Positions 16,744 through 25,247 are shown, counted from the stretch's first letter. The stretch is 64,000 nt of DNA from Frigoriglobus tundricola (GCF_013128195.2 NZ_CP053452.2:7998001-8062000); one strand, 5' to 3'. Translations and numbers: made by a program. The notes: generated from the sequence alone by a model not told the origin.

Positions 16744-17712
16744 ATGCACATCTTCCAGGTCGGAGCCGGCAGCGGCGGGATGGCGGTTCTCGACCTCGTC
16801 GTGCGCGACCCGCGGGTCACTCGCGTCACACTCGTCGAACCGGACACTTACGCCCCTCACAACGTCTACCGTCACCTGTTCCCGCCGTCCGGCGTCGGTC
16901 GGCTGAAGGCCGAACTCGCTACCGAGTGGGTGCGCTCCGTGCGCCCCGATGTCGCGTTTCACGCGCTCGTCGCAGACATTACTGATCCGGTGCGGCAGGC
17001 CGAATTCGCTCGGCTCGTGAGCGAGTGTGACCTCGGCATTTGCGCCGCCGATAACGAGGCCGCGAAGTTCGCGTTCGACGCGCTAATGCGAGCCGCGGGC
17101 AAGCCCTGGACGCTGGGTGAGGTGTTGAGCGGCGGTATCGGCGGATGGGTTCACCGGTTCGTGGCCGGCGGCCCGTGCTACGGGTGTGTGGCCAGCCACC
17201 TCCAGCGCGAAGTGGTCGAACACCCCGCGGGACCGCCGCCGGACTACAGCGACCCGAACGCCGCCCACGCGCAGGCCACCGTCCCGGCGAGCAAAGCCAG
17301 TATCAGCGTCATCGCGGGCCTCCACGCGCTCGTGAGTTTGGAGATGCTGGGGCAAGAAGGACCTACCCCCCCGGCCCCCGAAGAACCCACCCCCAACCCC
17401 TCCCTGAAGGGAGGGGAGCCAGACCTTCGGAGTTCCGATGCCTCCGGAGCGTCGGAGGAGGCTTCGCGGGTGTTCACCCCCCTCCCTTCAGGGATGGGGG
17501 CCGGGGGGGTAGGTCCTTCCCCCGACTTCACGAGCCTCCTGTTCTCGCTCCAGGCAGTGCCCGGCGTGTTCGAGGCGGCGTACCGTCCGCACCGGTTGCG
17601 CATCGCTCGTGCGCGGCACTGCCTCACTTGTGGCGCGCCCGTACCGGCGCCGACCGGAGACGCCCTCGATGCTGCGGTGGATGACGCGCTGGCTCGACTG
17701 GGCGCGCGATAA
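16744..17712 (+). CDS. E1-like/ThiF-family adenylyltransferase
   Basis: The 322-residue protein (ATG 16744, MHIFQVGAGSGG) opens with the nucleotide-binding GxGxxG at residues 7-12. EPDTYAPHNVYRHLF follows at about 32-46, the ThiF/MoeB/E1 region with the conserved Asn and Arg, and then CDLGICAADN, where Asp103 is the likely Mg-ATP ligand. Cys145-x-x-Cys148 (GPCYGC) and Cys293-x-x-Cys296 (CLTCG) form the usual structural zinc site. Such enzymes adenylate a C-terminal carboxylate. No obvious E1 thioester cysteine stands out. Residues about 205-259 are low-complexity and encoded by a palindromic DNA element (17356-17519). The 3' end overlaps the next gene by 44 bases. Confidence 0.85.
   Translation: MHIFQVGAGSGGMAVLDLVVRDPRVTRVTLVEPDTYAPHNVYRHLFPPSGVGRLKAELATEWVRSVRPDVAFHALVADITDPVRQAEFARLVSECDLGICAADNEAAKFAFDALMRAAGKPWTLGEVLSGGIGGWVHRFVAGGPCYGCVASHLQREVVEHPAGPPPDYSDPNAAHAQATVPASKASISVIAGLHALVSLEMLGQEGPTPPAPEEPTPNPSLKGGEPDLRSSDASGASEEASRVFTPLPSGMGAGGVGPSPDFTSLLFSLQAVPGVFEAAYRPHRLRIARARHCLTCGAPVPAPTGDALDAAVDDALARLGAR
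17356..17519. mobile_element. 164-bp palindromic (MITE-like) element in frame within the E1-like gene
   Basis: The ends are 24-bp perfect inverted repeats at 17356-17379 and 17496-17519. A second pair of inner palindromes centres on CCTCCCTGAAGGGAGG near 17398-17415 and its near-complement near 17480-17499. The reading frame of the gene passes straight through and resumes with the conserved C-terminal zinc motif. No clear target-site duplication is visible. Confidence 0.7.
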
Positions 17713-18871
17713 CCTGCTCCGCCGCGCCCGCCCGCTCCCGCTCTCCGCGGCGGTCGGGTACGAACGCGCCGGGGCCGCACGCTGGGAGCTGCCGGTTCCG
17801 TGGACCGCCGACGCGATCGTGGTCGATATCCTCCTCCGCCTCCCCGCGTCCGTCCGCAAAGGGGACTTCGCGCTCCGCCTGCCGTTCGCGACCTTTCCCG
17901 CCGATGCGCTCCGCCAGGACACCGACGACCGCCACCGCGCCACGTTTCGCTTCCCGGTTCCGCTCGACACGGTCCGGGGCGACCTCCTCTGGAAGGGCCG
18001 GGTGCTCGCCAGTGTTCCCGTTCAGGTCCTCACCCCGGCGTCCTTTCTCGCGGGGCTGGCGCTCGTGTACCCGAGTGTTTCGGCACGGCTTGGCGGGCAT
18101 ACGGTCGCGGTCACCTCGTTCGTGCCCGGGCGCTGCGAGGGGCTCGTTGCGGTCACGTCCCTGCGGTGCCACGCGTCGCTCGCCCCGCTCGCGGAACTCG
18201 GCCTGAAAGCCGTGTTCCACGACGACTCGACCGGTCGCGCCCACACGGTCCCCGTCGCGCTCACCGCGGCGCAACTGGCCCGCGCCGAGGCGGTGGTCGC
18301 CGCCGTGTGTCCCGACGTGCCGCGCGGCGAGGGTGGGTGGCGCGTGACCTGGACGGCGGGCGACCGCGCGCTCGTCACGCAGCGCGTCCACGCGGTCTCG
18401 GCGGACCGCTTCGACAGCGGCGTGCGGGTGCTGGAGACGCGGTTCGCACTGGTCGACGGCGGCGGGGCGGTGCGGACGTTGAAGCTGCCGCCGGTGCTGG
18501 TGGGTGCGGACCGCATCGGTCCGTGCTTCGTGTTGTGCGGGAGCGAAGCGGGTGCGGCGGCGGTTTGCCGGTTCGAGGTGCTCGGCATTTCGACGGGCGA
18601 ACCCGATCCCATTATCTGGCGCGGCGCCGAAGCCGTTGTCACCGATGCCCCGGCGGTCTTCGTGCCCGCACTGTTCGGCGCCGCGGACGTGAGCCGCGTG
18701 AGCAGTTTCGAGTTGCGCCTGAACGGGCGGCTGCTCGGCGTCGCCTCGCTGCGGCCGGTCCCTTCGGCGGCGATCAACGGCGAGGGCGGGTTCATGCCGC
18801 CGCCGGACTTCGCGTGGTCGTCGGCAGCCGACGACGAACTGGCCGACCGGCTGAAGCGGCTCTCGGGTTAG
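17669..18871 (+). CDS. Uncharacterised 400-residue beta-rich protein, last gene of the E2/E1 cluster
   Basis: I start it at ATG 17669 because GGAGA lies 8 bases upstream within the E1 gene; an ATG at 17681 is also possible. The gene overlaps the E1-like gene by 44 bases, so the two are almost certainly co-translated. The protein has a basic amphipathic N-terminus (MLRWMTRWLDWARDNLLRR) and then alternating short beta strands rich in Val, Leu and Arg. There is no signal peptide, membrane helix, or enzymatic motif I can identify. The ending GGFMPPPDFAWSSAADDELA is distinctive. It may be the target, scaffold or effector of the conjugation genes; I do not recognise its family. Confidence 0.75.
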   Translation: MLRWMTRWLDWARDNLLRRARPLPLSAAVGYERAGAARWELPVPWTADAIVVDILLRLPASVRKGDFALRLPFATFPADALRQDTDDRHRATFRFPVPLDTVRGDLLWKGRVLASVPVQVLTPASFLAGLALVYPSVSARLGGHTVAVTSFVPGRCEGLVAVTSLRCHASLAPLAELGLKAVFHDDSTGRAHTVPVALTAAQLARAEAVVAAVCPDVPRGEGGWRVTWTAGDRALVTQRVHAVSADRFDSGVRVLETRFALVDGGGAVRTLKLPPVLVGADRIGPCFVLCGSEAGAAAVCRFEVLGISTGEPDPIIWRGAEAVVTDAPAVFVPALFGAADVSRVSSFELRLNGRLLGVASLRPVPSAAINGEGGFMPPPDFAWSSAADDELADRLKRLSG

Positions 18872-18880
18872 TGCACGCGC

Positions 18881-19675
18881 TCACCGCTCCCACGGCAAGC
18901 GGTCGTCCCAGTGGGTGTCGGTCCATTCGACCCGCTGGAGGAGCCGGTAGCTCTCGTAAGCCAGGAAGCCGAAAAGGATCGCGGAGTACACGCCGCCGCG
19001 CAAAAACCACCACGGCAGGCTGTTCATAATACCGGCGCCGTACTGGCCCGAGTCGATCGCACAAAACATCGAGTACGCGACGACCGCCAGGGCGACTGCG
19101 AATGAGATCTGGAGCGCGATCCGTTTCCCGCGCGGCCCCCATATCATTCCGCACACTTCGCGCGAGATCTGGCCACCGTCCAGCGGTAAGACCGGGAGCA
19201 GATTGAACAGCCCCCAAATCAGGTTCACCCAGATGAGCTGGTGGTACAGGAACCACGGTTCCAAACCGTTCGGCGCCCGCTCATCAGCCGATTGGCCCCA
19301 CTCAAGCGCCTGATTCGTTCCGTACACCAGGCCGCAGAGCACGAAGCCGGCGACCGGCCCGGCGAGCGAAATCAGGATGCGCCGGCCGCGGCCGGAAACG
19401 ATGTGCGAACCGATCGCCAGACCGCCGAAGGCGTACAGGACGATGTTCGCGTCCGCCCCGAACCGGCGGTACGCGAGCGCGTGCCCCAGTTCGTGAACCA
19501 GGATCGAGACGAACACCACGCCGACCCAGATCAGCAGGTATTCGGGGCCGATTTTGAGCAGGCCGTCCCCGTTCAGTAGAACGGTCGCGATCCAGAACCA
19601 CGGGTGAACCCGCACGGGGAACCCCAGGAAGCGGAACCGCAAGTCGTAGGGTGTTCGTTCCGGTTCAACCAGCAC
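18881..19675 (-). CDS. Site-2 protease family (M50) intramembrane zinc metalloprotease
   Basis: The GTG at 19675 is the start chosen: GAGG precedes it by 7 bases, and the next residues (LVEPERTPYDLRFRFLGFPV) match typical family N-termini. The 264-residue protein has about six membrane helices. The catalytic zinc motif HELGH lies in VSILVHELGHALAYRRFGA, and the third ligand in NLLPVLPLDGGQ. Such proteases cleave membrane-anchored proteins such as anti-sigma factors; no regulator or substrate is adjacent. It is divergent from the aminotransferase gene with a 99-base spacer. Confidence 0.9.
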   Translation of the reverse strand: MLVEPERTPYDLRFRFLGFPVRVHPWFWIATVLLNGDGLLKIGPEYLLIWVGVVFVSILVHELGHALAYRRFGADANIVLYAFGGLAIGSHIVSGRGRRILISLAGPVAGFVLCGLVYGTNQALEWGQSADERAPNGLEPWFLYHQLIWVNLIWGLFNLLPVLPLDGGQISREVCGMIWGPRGKRIALQISFAVALAVVAYSMFCAIDSGQYGAGIMNSLPWWFLRGGVYSAILFGFLAYESYRLLQRVEWTDTHWDDRLPWER

Positions 19676-19722
19676 GGGCGGACCTCGTGTGAGCGGGCGA
19701 CACGAAGGCGTGACAATTTTGG

Positions 19723-19728
19723 ATTGTA
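19723..19728 (-). promoter_or_regulatory. Possible -10 element (TACAAT) for the M50 protease gene
   Basis: TACAAT on the minus strand lies 48 bases before the GTG start. The same hexamer recurs upstream of three other genes in the window. No convincing -35 box is seen. Confidence 0.3.
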
Positions 19729-19774
19729 TGGCCGCCGCGGGTGGGTCACAATCGCCGCGCCCGGAGGCTCTCGT

Positions 19775-20893
19775 ATGGACTGGTCCGCGTTCCGTTCCCA
19801 GTTCCCGGTTACCGCCGCGTGGGCGTTCTTCGACCACGCGGCGGTCGCCCCGCTGCCGACACCGGCGGTCGCCGCACTCGTGGAGTACGCGGCGAGCCTC
19901 GCGGCCGGTGGCGTGTGCGTGGTGAACAAATGGGTCGCGCGGGTCGCGGAGGTGCGGGCGCTCGCGGCCCGGCTCGTTGCGGCCGAACCGGAGGACGTGT
20001 ATTTCGTCCCCAACACCACCCACGGTATCAGCGTTGTCGCGGAAGGGTTCCCGTGGACCGCCGGTGACAACGTGGTGCTGGCGGCGGAAGAGTACCCGGC
20101 CAACCAGTACCCGTGGATGAACCTCGCGCACCGGGGCGTCGAAGTGCGGCCCGTGCCGAGCCGCGGGGCGCGACTCGACATCGGCGACATCCGGGCCGCG
20201 ATGAACGCGCGGACGCGCGTCCTCACCGTGTCCGCGGTCGAGTTCGCCAGCGGCTTCCGGAACGATCTGGACGCGCTCGGCGAACTTTGCCGCGCCCGCG
20301 GGGTCTTCTTCTTCGTGGACGCGATCCAGGCGCTCGGCGTCTTCCCCATCGACCTGCAGAAAACGCCGATCGACGCCCTCGCGGCCGACGGCCACAAGTG
20401 GCTGCTCGGTCCCGAGGGCGCCGGCATCGGGTACATTCGGCGCGAGTGGGTGGACCGGCTGCACCCGATCGGGGTCGGGGCGTTCAGCGTGGTGAACCCC
20501 CTGGCGTTCACCACGATCGACTTCCGCCTGAAGCCGCACGCCGGCCGGTGGGAGGGCGGCGCGCTGAACATTCCCGGCATCACCGCGATGGGCGCGAGTC
20601 TCGAACTGCTCCTGAGTGCCGGAATCGAGAACGTGCAGCGCCGGGTGGTGGAACTGACCGATTATCTGTGTGAACGGGCAACGGCGCGGGGCTGGACCGT
20701 GTTCAGCTCGCGCGCCGGCGGCGAGAAGTCCGGCATCGTGTCGCTGATTCACCCGACGCTCCCGTCGGACGAGGTGATGAAACGGTGCAGGTCCGCAGGA
20801 GTTGCTGTGAACAACCGCGGCGGACGGGTGCGCGTCAGCCCGCACGCGTACAACACGCCCGACGAGATCGACCGGTTCCTGGCCGTGACGTGA
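19775..20893 (+). CDS. PLP-dependent aminotransferase class V (cysteine desulfurase-like fold)
   Basis: The ATG at 19775 has GGAGG 7 bases upstream and gives 372 residues beginning MDWSAFRSQFPV. The fold is class V: NHT-like segment VPNTTHGISVVAEG, the cofactor strand FFFVDAIQALG (Asp182, Gln185) and the lysine region ADGHKWLLGPEGAG, with Lys208 as the likely Schiff-base residue. The family includes cysteine desulfurases, isopenicillin-N epimerases and Ser/Ala transaminases. An obvious desulfurase active-site cysteine loop is lacking, so a transaminase or epimerase role is more likely. coaD follows after 10 bases. Confidence 0.87.
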   Translation: MDWSAFRSQFPVTAAWAFFDHAAVAPLPTPAVAALVEYAASLAAGGVCVVNKWVARVAEVRALAARLVAAEPEDVYFVPNTTHGISVVAEGFPWTAGDNVVLAAEEYPANQYPWMNLAHRGVEVRPVPSRGARLDIGDIRAAMNARTRVLTVSAVEFASGFRNDLDALGELCRARGVFFFVDAIQALGVFPIDLQKTPIDALAADGHKWLLGPEGAGIGYIRREWVDRLHPIGVGAFSVVNPLAFTTIDFRLKPHAGRWEGGALNIPGITAMGASLELLLSAGIENVQRRVVELTDYLCERATARGWTVFSSRAGGEKSGIVSLIHPTLPSDEVMKRCRSAGVAVNNRGGRVRVSPHAYNTPDEIDRFLAVT

Positions 20894-20903
20894 AGGGGGA
20901 CTC

Positions 20904-21404
20904 ATGCCCGAAAGCACTCTCAGTCCGCGGATCGCGGTGTACACCGGTACGTTCGATCCGGTCCACTACGGGCACCTGGACATCATCGAGCGCGGCAGCC
21001 TGTTGTTCGACCGGCTCATCGTCGGGGTCGGCAACAACCTGGACAAGAAGACGCTGTTCACGCTCGAGGAGCGGGTGCAACTCATCCGCGAAGTGACCGG
21101 CGCGTGGCGGAACGTGGAGGTGATGTCGTTCGACGGCCTGGCCGTCAAGTTCGTCCGGGCGTGCGGCGCCCGGCTCATGCTCCGGGGGCTGCGGACCCTG
21201 TCGGACATGGAGTACGAGTTCACCATGTCGCTCATGAACCGGAACCTCGACCCGCAGATCGAAACGGTGTTCCTGATGGCGAAGGAGCAGTTCTCGCACG
21301 TCAGTTCTTCGCTGCTGCGGCAGATCGCGATCCTGGGCGGCGACCTGTCGAAGTTCCTGCCGGACCCGGTTCGCACCGCGCTCATCGAACGCGCGCGAAA
21401 GTAG
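20904..21404 (+). CDS. coaD: Phosphopantetheine adenylyltransferase
   Basis: The 166-residue enzyme catalyses the penultimate step of coenzyme A synthesis, joining ATP and 4'-phosphopantetheine to give dephospho-CoA. The nucleotidyltransferase signature is clear: VYTGTFDPVHYGHLDI, with the HxGH motif at residues 21-24. RGLRTLSDMEYEF and the C-terminal FSHVSSSLLRQIA are also conserved. The length is normal. GAAGGGGGA precedes the ATG, and the spacing of 10 bases from the aminotransferase suggests one transcript. Confidence 0.96.
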   Translation: MPESTLSPRIAVYTGTFDPVHYGHLDIIERGSLLFDRLIVGVGNNLDKKTLFTLEERVQLIREVTGAWRNVEVMSFDGLAVKFVRACGARLMLRGLRTLSDMEYEFTMSLMNRNLDPQIETVFLMAKEQFSHVSSSLLRQIAILGGDLSKFLPDPVRTALIERARK

Positions 21405-21465
21405 TTCGGGATTCCAACGCGTGTGCTACGCTTATCGTGTCGCTCACGTCGCCGGAGTTCCTGTC

Positions 21466-21651
21466 GTGCCAAAACCATCCGTGTTGCTGGCTGCCGTGCT
21501 ACTGGCGGCGGGCCTGGGGTATCTCGCGTATGACCCGTCCGCCGCTCGGTCCGCGGCCGATTGGGTGCGCCGCCAGGTCGGCCAGACGCCGCGGCTCAAG
21601 GACGTCGGCAGCCCCAATTACATGCCGGTGACACCGGCGAAGGGATGGTAG
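21466..21651 (+). CDS. Small single-pass membrane protein, unknown function
   Basis: The GTG at 21466 has GGAG 8 bases upstream and gives 61 residues with one hydrophobic helix (SVLLAAVLLAAGLGYLAY) followed by a short basic exterior segment. An in-frame GTG further upstream (21421) is less likely. I recognise no family. It follows coaD by 61 bases on the same strand. Confidence 0.5.
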   Translation: MPKPSVLLAAVLLAAGLGYLAYDPSAARSAADWVRRQVGQTPRLKDVGSPNYMPVTPAKGW

Positions 21652-21747
21652 ATCTGGCCGAGCGGGTGCCCCACCCCCGTGTGAACACCGAGCAAAACCC
21701 AGAAGGCTTACCCTCGCTCAGAACGTTCATACCCGGTCATAGGGCGG

Positions 21748-21824
21748 CTTTTCCCTGGGACCGCGGGCGTCTCGCCCGCTACTTCGCGAAGAGCGGGCGA
21801 GACGCCCGCGGTCCCAGGGAAAAG
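21748..21824. repeat. 33-bp perfect inverted repeat with palindromic loop
   Basis: Arms 21748-21780 and 21792-21824 are perfectly complementary; the 11-base loop itself contains CTTCGCGAAG. Each arm carries the self-complementary GCGGGCG-TCT-CGCCCGC, or the AGA-loop equivalent. It sits between the convergent 3' ends of the small membrane gene and the PQQ-propeller gene and could terminate both. Confidence 0.9.
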
Positions 21825-21855
21825 TCCGCCGCACAATCGCGTATCGGAACACCGG

Positions 21856-23232
21856 TCACTTCTTCGCCGGGATCAACTCCAGTGCGAGCAGTTTCTCCTT
21901 GCCGCGGACGTAGAGTAGCCCGTTGCTGACCACCGGTGCGGCCCAGCACGGGTACTCCAACCCCGGTACGTCGTACTTCGATAGCTCCTGATACTTGTCC
22001 GCGTTCGGCTTGATGAGCGCCAGTGCGCCGTATTCCGACAGGCTGACGAGGTGGCCGTCCACGAGCGTGAAGTTGCACCGCTTGGTCCGCTTCTGGCGCC
22101 ACTTCAGGTCGCCGGTGGCCAGTTCGAGGCACCGAATGTCCGCGTCCTCGGTGTTCCGGCCGCTACTGCCGTACACGAACCCGTCGATGTGGATCGGTGT
22201 GTTCCAGTGGCACGCGAGCGAGCGGTCCACGGAGTCCTTTTCCTTGTCGGTCCAGATCTCCTTCGGTTTGCCGCCCTTGAGGTCGAGGAACGCGGTGCCG
22301 GGGCCGTAGCACTCCGTGATGAGGACCTTGTCGCCCACCACAACCGGGTTGCTGGCGTTCACGCTCTCCATCACCCTGGCCCGCCACGGGTAATGGAACT
22401 CCGTTTTTCCGGTCTGCGGGTCGAAGCCCAGGAGGCCGCCGCGGGCGAAGTACAGGCCCGTTTTCTTGCCACTGATCGTGGTGATGACGGGGCTGCTGTA
22501 GCTGGCGAGTTCGTGCCCGGCCGCGTACTTCACTTCGCCCGTCTTCTTGTCGAACGCGACCAGTGCCGTATCGTTCGATTTCACGTCGCGGAAGTCCACC
22601 GGCCGCGGCCCCTTCGCGCTCCCGCCGACTGGGAGGATGAGCAGGTCGCCATCGATCACTGGCACGCTGCCGGCGCCAAAAAAGTTTTGCTGGAAGAAGA
22701 ATTTCGCCCGCGTATCGACCTTCCACACTTCCTTACCGATGGTCGCGTCCACACAGCACAGCACGCCGTCGGGGCCATGCAGATACACCCGGTCGCCGTC
22801 CGCCACCGGGCAGGCACGGGGACCGGGCTCGTAACCGTAGCGGTCCTCGTACTCGGTGGGGTACTCGTACTTCCAGAGGAACTTGCCGGTATCGGCCTCG
22901 CGCGCGGTGAGCCGAATGTTATCGGTGAACCGGTCGGCGTGGAACAACTTGCCGCGGGCGACGACCGGAGCGGCGTAGCCCAGGCCGAGTTCGCAGTCCC
23001 ACACCTTCCGTAACCCCTCCGCGGGCCACGGGGCAATGATCCCCTTCTCGGTGGACACGCCGTCTCGGGTCGGTCCGAGGAACGTCGGCCAGTCGGTCGC
23101 GCCGGGTGCGGCCGGGCGGGGCCCCGGCGCCGGCGTATCGGCTGTCGAAGCGGGGACGAGTGTCGGGTCGGCACACGAAGGGGTGATCGCGAGAGCGCAG
23201 GTGAGGGCGACGGCGGCGAGGGATCGCGTCAT
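21856..23232 (-). CDS. Exported PQQ-like beta-propeller repeat protein
   Basis: The ATG at 23232 (MTRSLAAVALTCALAITPSC) is preferred because GGAG lies 9 bases upstream; it gives 458 residues with a signal peptide. The repeats have the pyrrolo-quinoline-quinone/BamB pattern: DWPTFLGPTRDGVSTEKGI, LTAREADTGKFLWKYEYPTEY, LYFARGGLLGFDPQTGKTEF, CLELATGDLKWRQK, and a final blade LLYVRGKEKLLALEL. Planctomycetes encode many such periplasmic propellers, often annotated as outer-membrane assembly factor-like or quinoprotein-like. No dehydrogenase catalytic residues are evident, so a binding or scaffold role is more likely. Confidence 0.85.
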   Translation of the reverse strand: MTRSLAAVALTCALAITPSCADPTLVPASTADTPAPGPRPAAPGATDWPTFLGPTRDGVSTEKGIIAPWPAEGLRKVWDCELGLGYAAPVVARGKLFHADRFTDNIRLTAREADTGKFLWKYEYPTEYEDRYGYEPGPRACPVADGDRVYLHGPDGVLCCVDATIGKEVWKVDTRAKFFFQQNFFGAGSVPVIDGDLLILPVGGSAKGPRPVDFRDVKSNDTALVAFDKKTGEVKYAAGHELASYSSPVITTISGKKTGLYFARGGLLGFDPQTGKTEFHYPWRARVMESVNASNPVVVGDKVLITECYGPGTAFLDLKGGKPKEIWTDKEKDSVDRSLACHWNTPIHIDGFVYGSSGRNTEDADIRCLELATGDLKWRQKRTKRCNFTLVDGHLVSLSEYGALALIKPNADKYQELSKYDVPGLEYPCWAAPVVSNGLLYVRGKEKLLALELIPAKK

Positions 23233-23321
23233 GTGCAGCATCTCCGGTGAGGTGTTGAGCGTACACCGGATGGGAACGCGTGCCAAGCGCGAGAGTGAAG
23301 GAGGTTCACCCGAACAGACGG

Positions 23322-23439
23322 CTCGGGTGGCCGACTGTCTCCGACAGTCGGTTGTCGCACCTGCGATCGTGTCATGCGATTCTCGGCCAGCCCCTTGCGC
23401 CCTGTGGCTGTCGCTGTCGGAGACAGCGACCCACCCGAG
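23322..23439. repeat. Nested inverted repeat with two 9-bp hairpins
   Basis: An outer stem CTCGGGTGG (23322-23330) pairs with 23431-23439. Inside are two hairpins: CCGACTGTC-TCC-GACAGTCGG (23331-23351) and GTCGCTGTC-GGA-GACAGCGAC (23410-23430). The same plan is seen near 10316-10420 and 25287-25433. Confidence 0.85.
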
Positions 23440-23445
23440 ACGACC

Positions 23446-25203
23446 TCACCGCCCGCCCACGTTGATCCCGCCGTCGAAGCCCGGGAACGGAACGATTTCG
23501 ATCGGCGGGGCCTTCGGCCGGGTGACGTCGAAAATGCGGACCGGGCTGTTCTTCATACCCAGACCGGGACCGGTGACGATGCGGTTGCGGGCGCTCACCC
23601 CGACCCGCACGCCGCCCCGGAACTTGTCATCGAAGGCGAGCCATTCGACGAGTGGCTTTCCCTTGCCATCAAACACACGGACGAGGGGAACGGCCCCGGC
23701 GTCGAGACCGATCACCGGGCTCATCTGACCGTTGCCGGCCAGATCGACCGCGGCAATGAACGCGCCGCCCTTGTATTTGCCGTCCAGCACCGGGAACTCG
23801 GCCAGCACCTCCGCGCTCTTGCCGTTGAACACCTTGACGGTGGTGACGGCGTTGCCCGGACCGTTCACCGTGAGGATGTCGGGCACCCCGTCGGCGTTGA
23901 TGTCGCCCCAGGCGATCCGCACGCCACCAGTGACCCGCTTCGGGTCGTGTGCGAAGAAGCTGGCGACTTCCTTGCCCTGCGCGAGGTCGTACACTTTGAT
24001 ATGGTTCGAGTCGTCGGCGGTCACCGCGACGAGCGCGCGGCCGTCCTTCGTCAGGTCGGTTCCCCGCGCCAGTAACCCGCCCCTGAAACCGGGGAACGGC
24101 TGAAACTCGACGAGCAGGTGCAGGTCGCGGCCATCATAGACCTTCACCGGCAGAGAAACGGGCGCCTTGCCCGGACCCGGAGCGACGATCAGGTCCGCCA
24201 CGCCGTCGCCGTTCAGGTCGGCCATGTCCACGCGCACGCCGCCGTCAAAGACCTTCTCGTAAGCCAGGAAGCTGTACGCGACCGTGCCTTTATCGTCGGC
24301 GTAGACGATCACGTGCGGGTCGCCGGTCACCTCCGCCCCGACGGCATACGCGAACGTCTTTCCGGTCGGCAACAGCGGGTTCGTTCCTGGAGGAAATGGC
24401 GGCAGGTTCAGAATCGACCCGGCGCGACGGTGCAACCCGTCCACCTTCACCGCTTGAGCGAGAACGCCCGGGGGAAGGGGTCGGACGCGGCCGAAGAGGG
24501 TCACGGCTTCCGCCCAGCGCTCCCCCATCGCGGCGTAGGACCGGGCCAATGTGCCGGCGTCGGCGTCGTCCCGAACCCGTCGGGCGAACAGCCGCGCCTC
24601 GCGGGAGTACAAGCCGAGCGCGCGTTCCAGGGCTTTCTCGTTGGGGTGCTGGTCGCCCACGTGCGTCCGCAGGTCTTCGGCCCCGTCGTCGAGCGCTTCG
24701 CCCAACCGGATCAGTCGGCGCTTGAGGCGGCCGGGGTCGTTGTCCCCGGCGCCCAGGGCGGTCGCGAGTTGGTGGAACGCGCTATCGGTCCGACCGAGAG
24801 GCCCGGCGGCGGCCTGACCCGCAATAGGGTTCTGAGCGACGGCCCCGGCCAGCGCGTTCAGTGCCCGCTCCACTTCCGAGAACTCCGCGAACAGCTTCTC
24901 CTTCGGCGCTCCGCGGCGGATGAACTGTTCGAGTTCCGCCGTGTGTCGGAGCGCGGCGTCCGCGGGCGTGGTGATCGCCGCTCGTACCGGCGGGGGCAAC
25001 TTCGCCACGTCGCCCTTCACGGCTTCCAGATCGAGCGCCAGCTGACTCGTCCAGCGGGTGACAGACGACTGATAGAACTGTTCCGGCGTGGCCCCGAACT
25101 GCTTGAACTGAACGACCGGCGGCGGTTTGCCCGGCTGAGCCGCTGCCGCCGCGGATGCGGCCCACAAAAGGCCTAGCGCCGCTCCGAATCGTAACCGTGC
25201 CAT
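23446..25203 (-). CDS. Exported FG-GAP/VCBS repeat protein
   Basis: The start is ATG 25203, with AGGAGG 7-8 bases upstream and a signal peptide (MARLRFGAALGLLWAASAAAAAQ); the frame is open further upstream but that part overlaps an inverted repeat. Of 585 residues, about the first 270 are alpha-helical. The remainder has calcium-type FG-GAP repeats: DLNGDGVADLIVAPGPG, DINADGVPDILTVNGPGN, and related VRVFDGKGKPL blades. Such integrin-like propellers occur in surface or secreted planctomycete proteins. No enzymatic motif is visible. Confidence 0.85.
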   Translation of the reverse strand: MARLRFGAALGLLWAASAAAAAQPGKPPPVVQFKQFGATPEQFYQSSVTRWTSQLALDLEAVKGDVAKLPPPVRAAITTPADAALRHTAELEQFIRRGAPKEKLFAEFSEVERALNALAGAVAQNPIAGQAAAGPLGRTDSAFHQLATALGAGDNDPGRLKRRLIRLGEALDDGAEDLRTHVGDQHPNEKALERALGLYSREARLFARRVRDDADAGTLARSYAAMGERWAEAVTLFGRVRPLPPGVLAQAVKVDGLHRRAGSILNLPPFPPGTNPLLPTGKTFAYAVGAEVTGDPHVIVYADDKGTVAYSFLAYEKVFDGGVRVDMADLNGDGVADLIVAPGPGKAPVSLPVKVYDGRDLHLLVEFQPFPGFRGGLLARGTDLTKDGRALVAVTADDSNHIKVYDLAQGKEVASFFAHDPKRVTGGVRIAWGDINADGVPDILTVNGPGNAVTTVKVFNGKSAEVLAEFPVLDGKYKGGAFIAAVDLAGNGQMSPVIGLDAGAVPLVRVFDGKGKPLVEWLAFDDKFRGGVRVGVSARNRIVTGPGLGMKNSPVRIFDVTRPKAPPIEIVPFPGFDGGINVGGR

Positions 25204-25247
25204 GAGTTGCCCTCCTGCCCCACCGACCCAGCGCACGGCCTGTGCGC

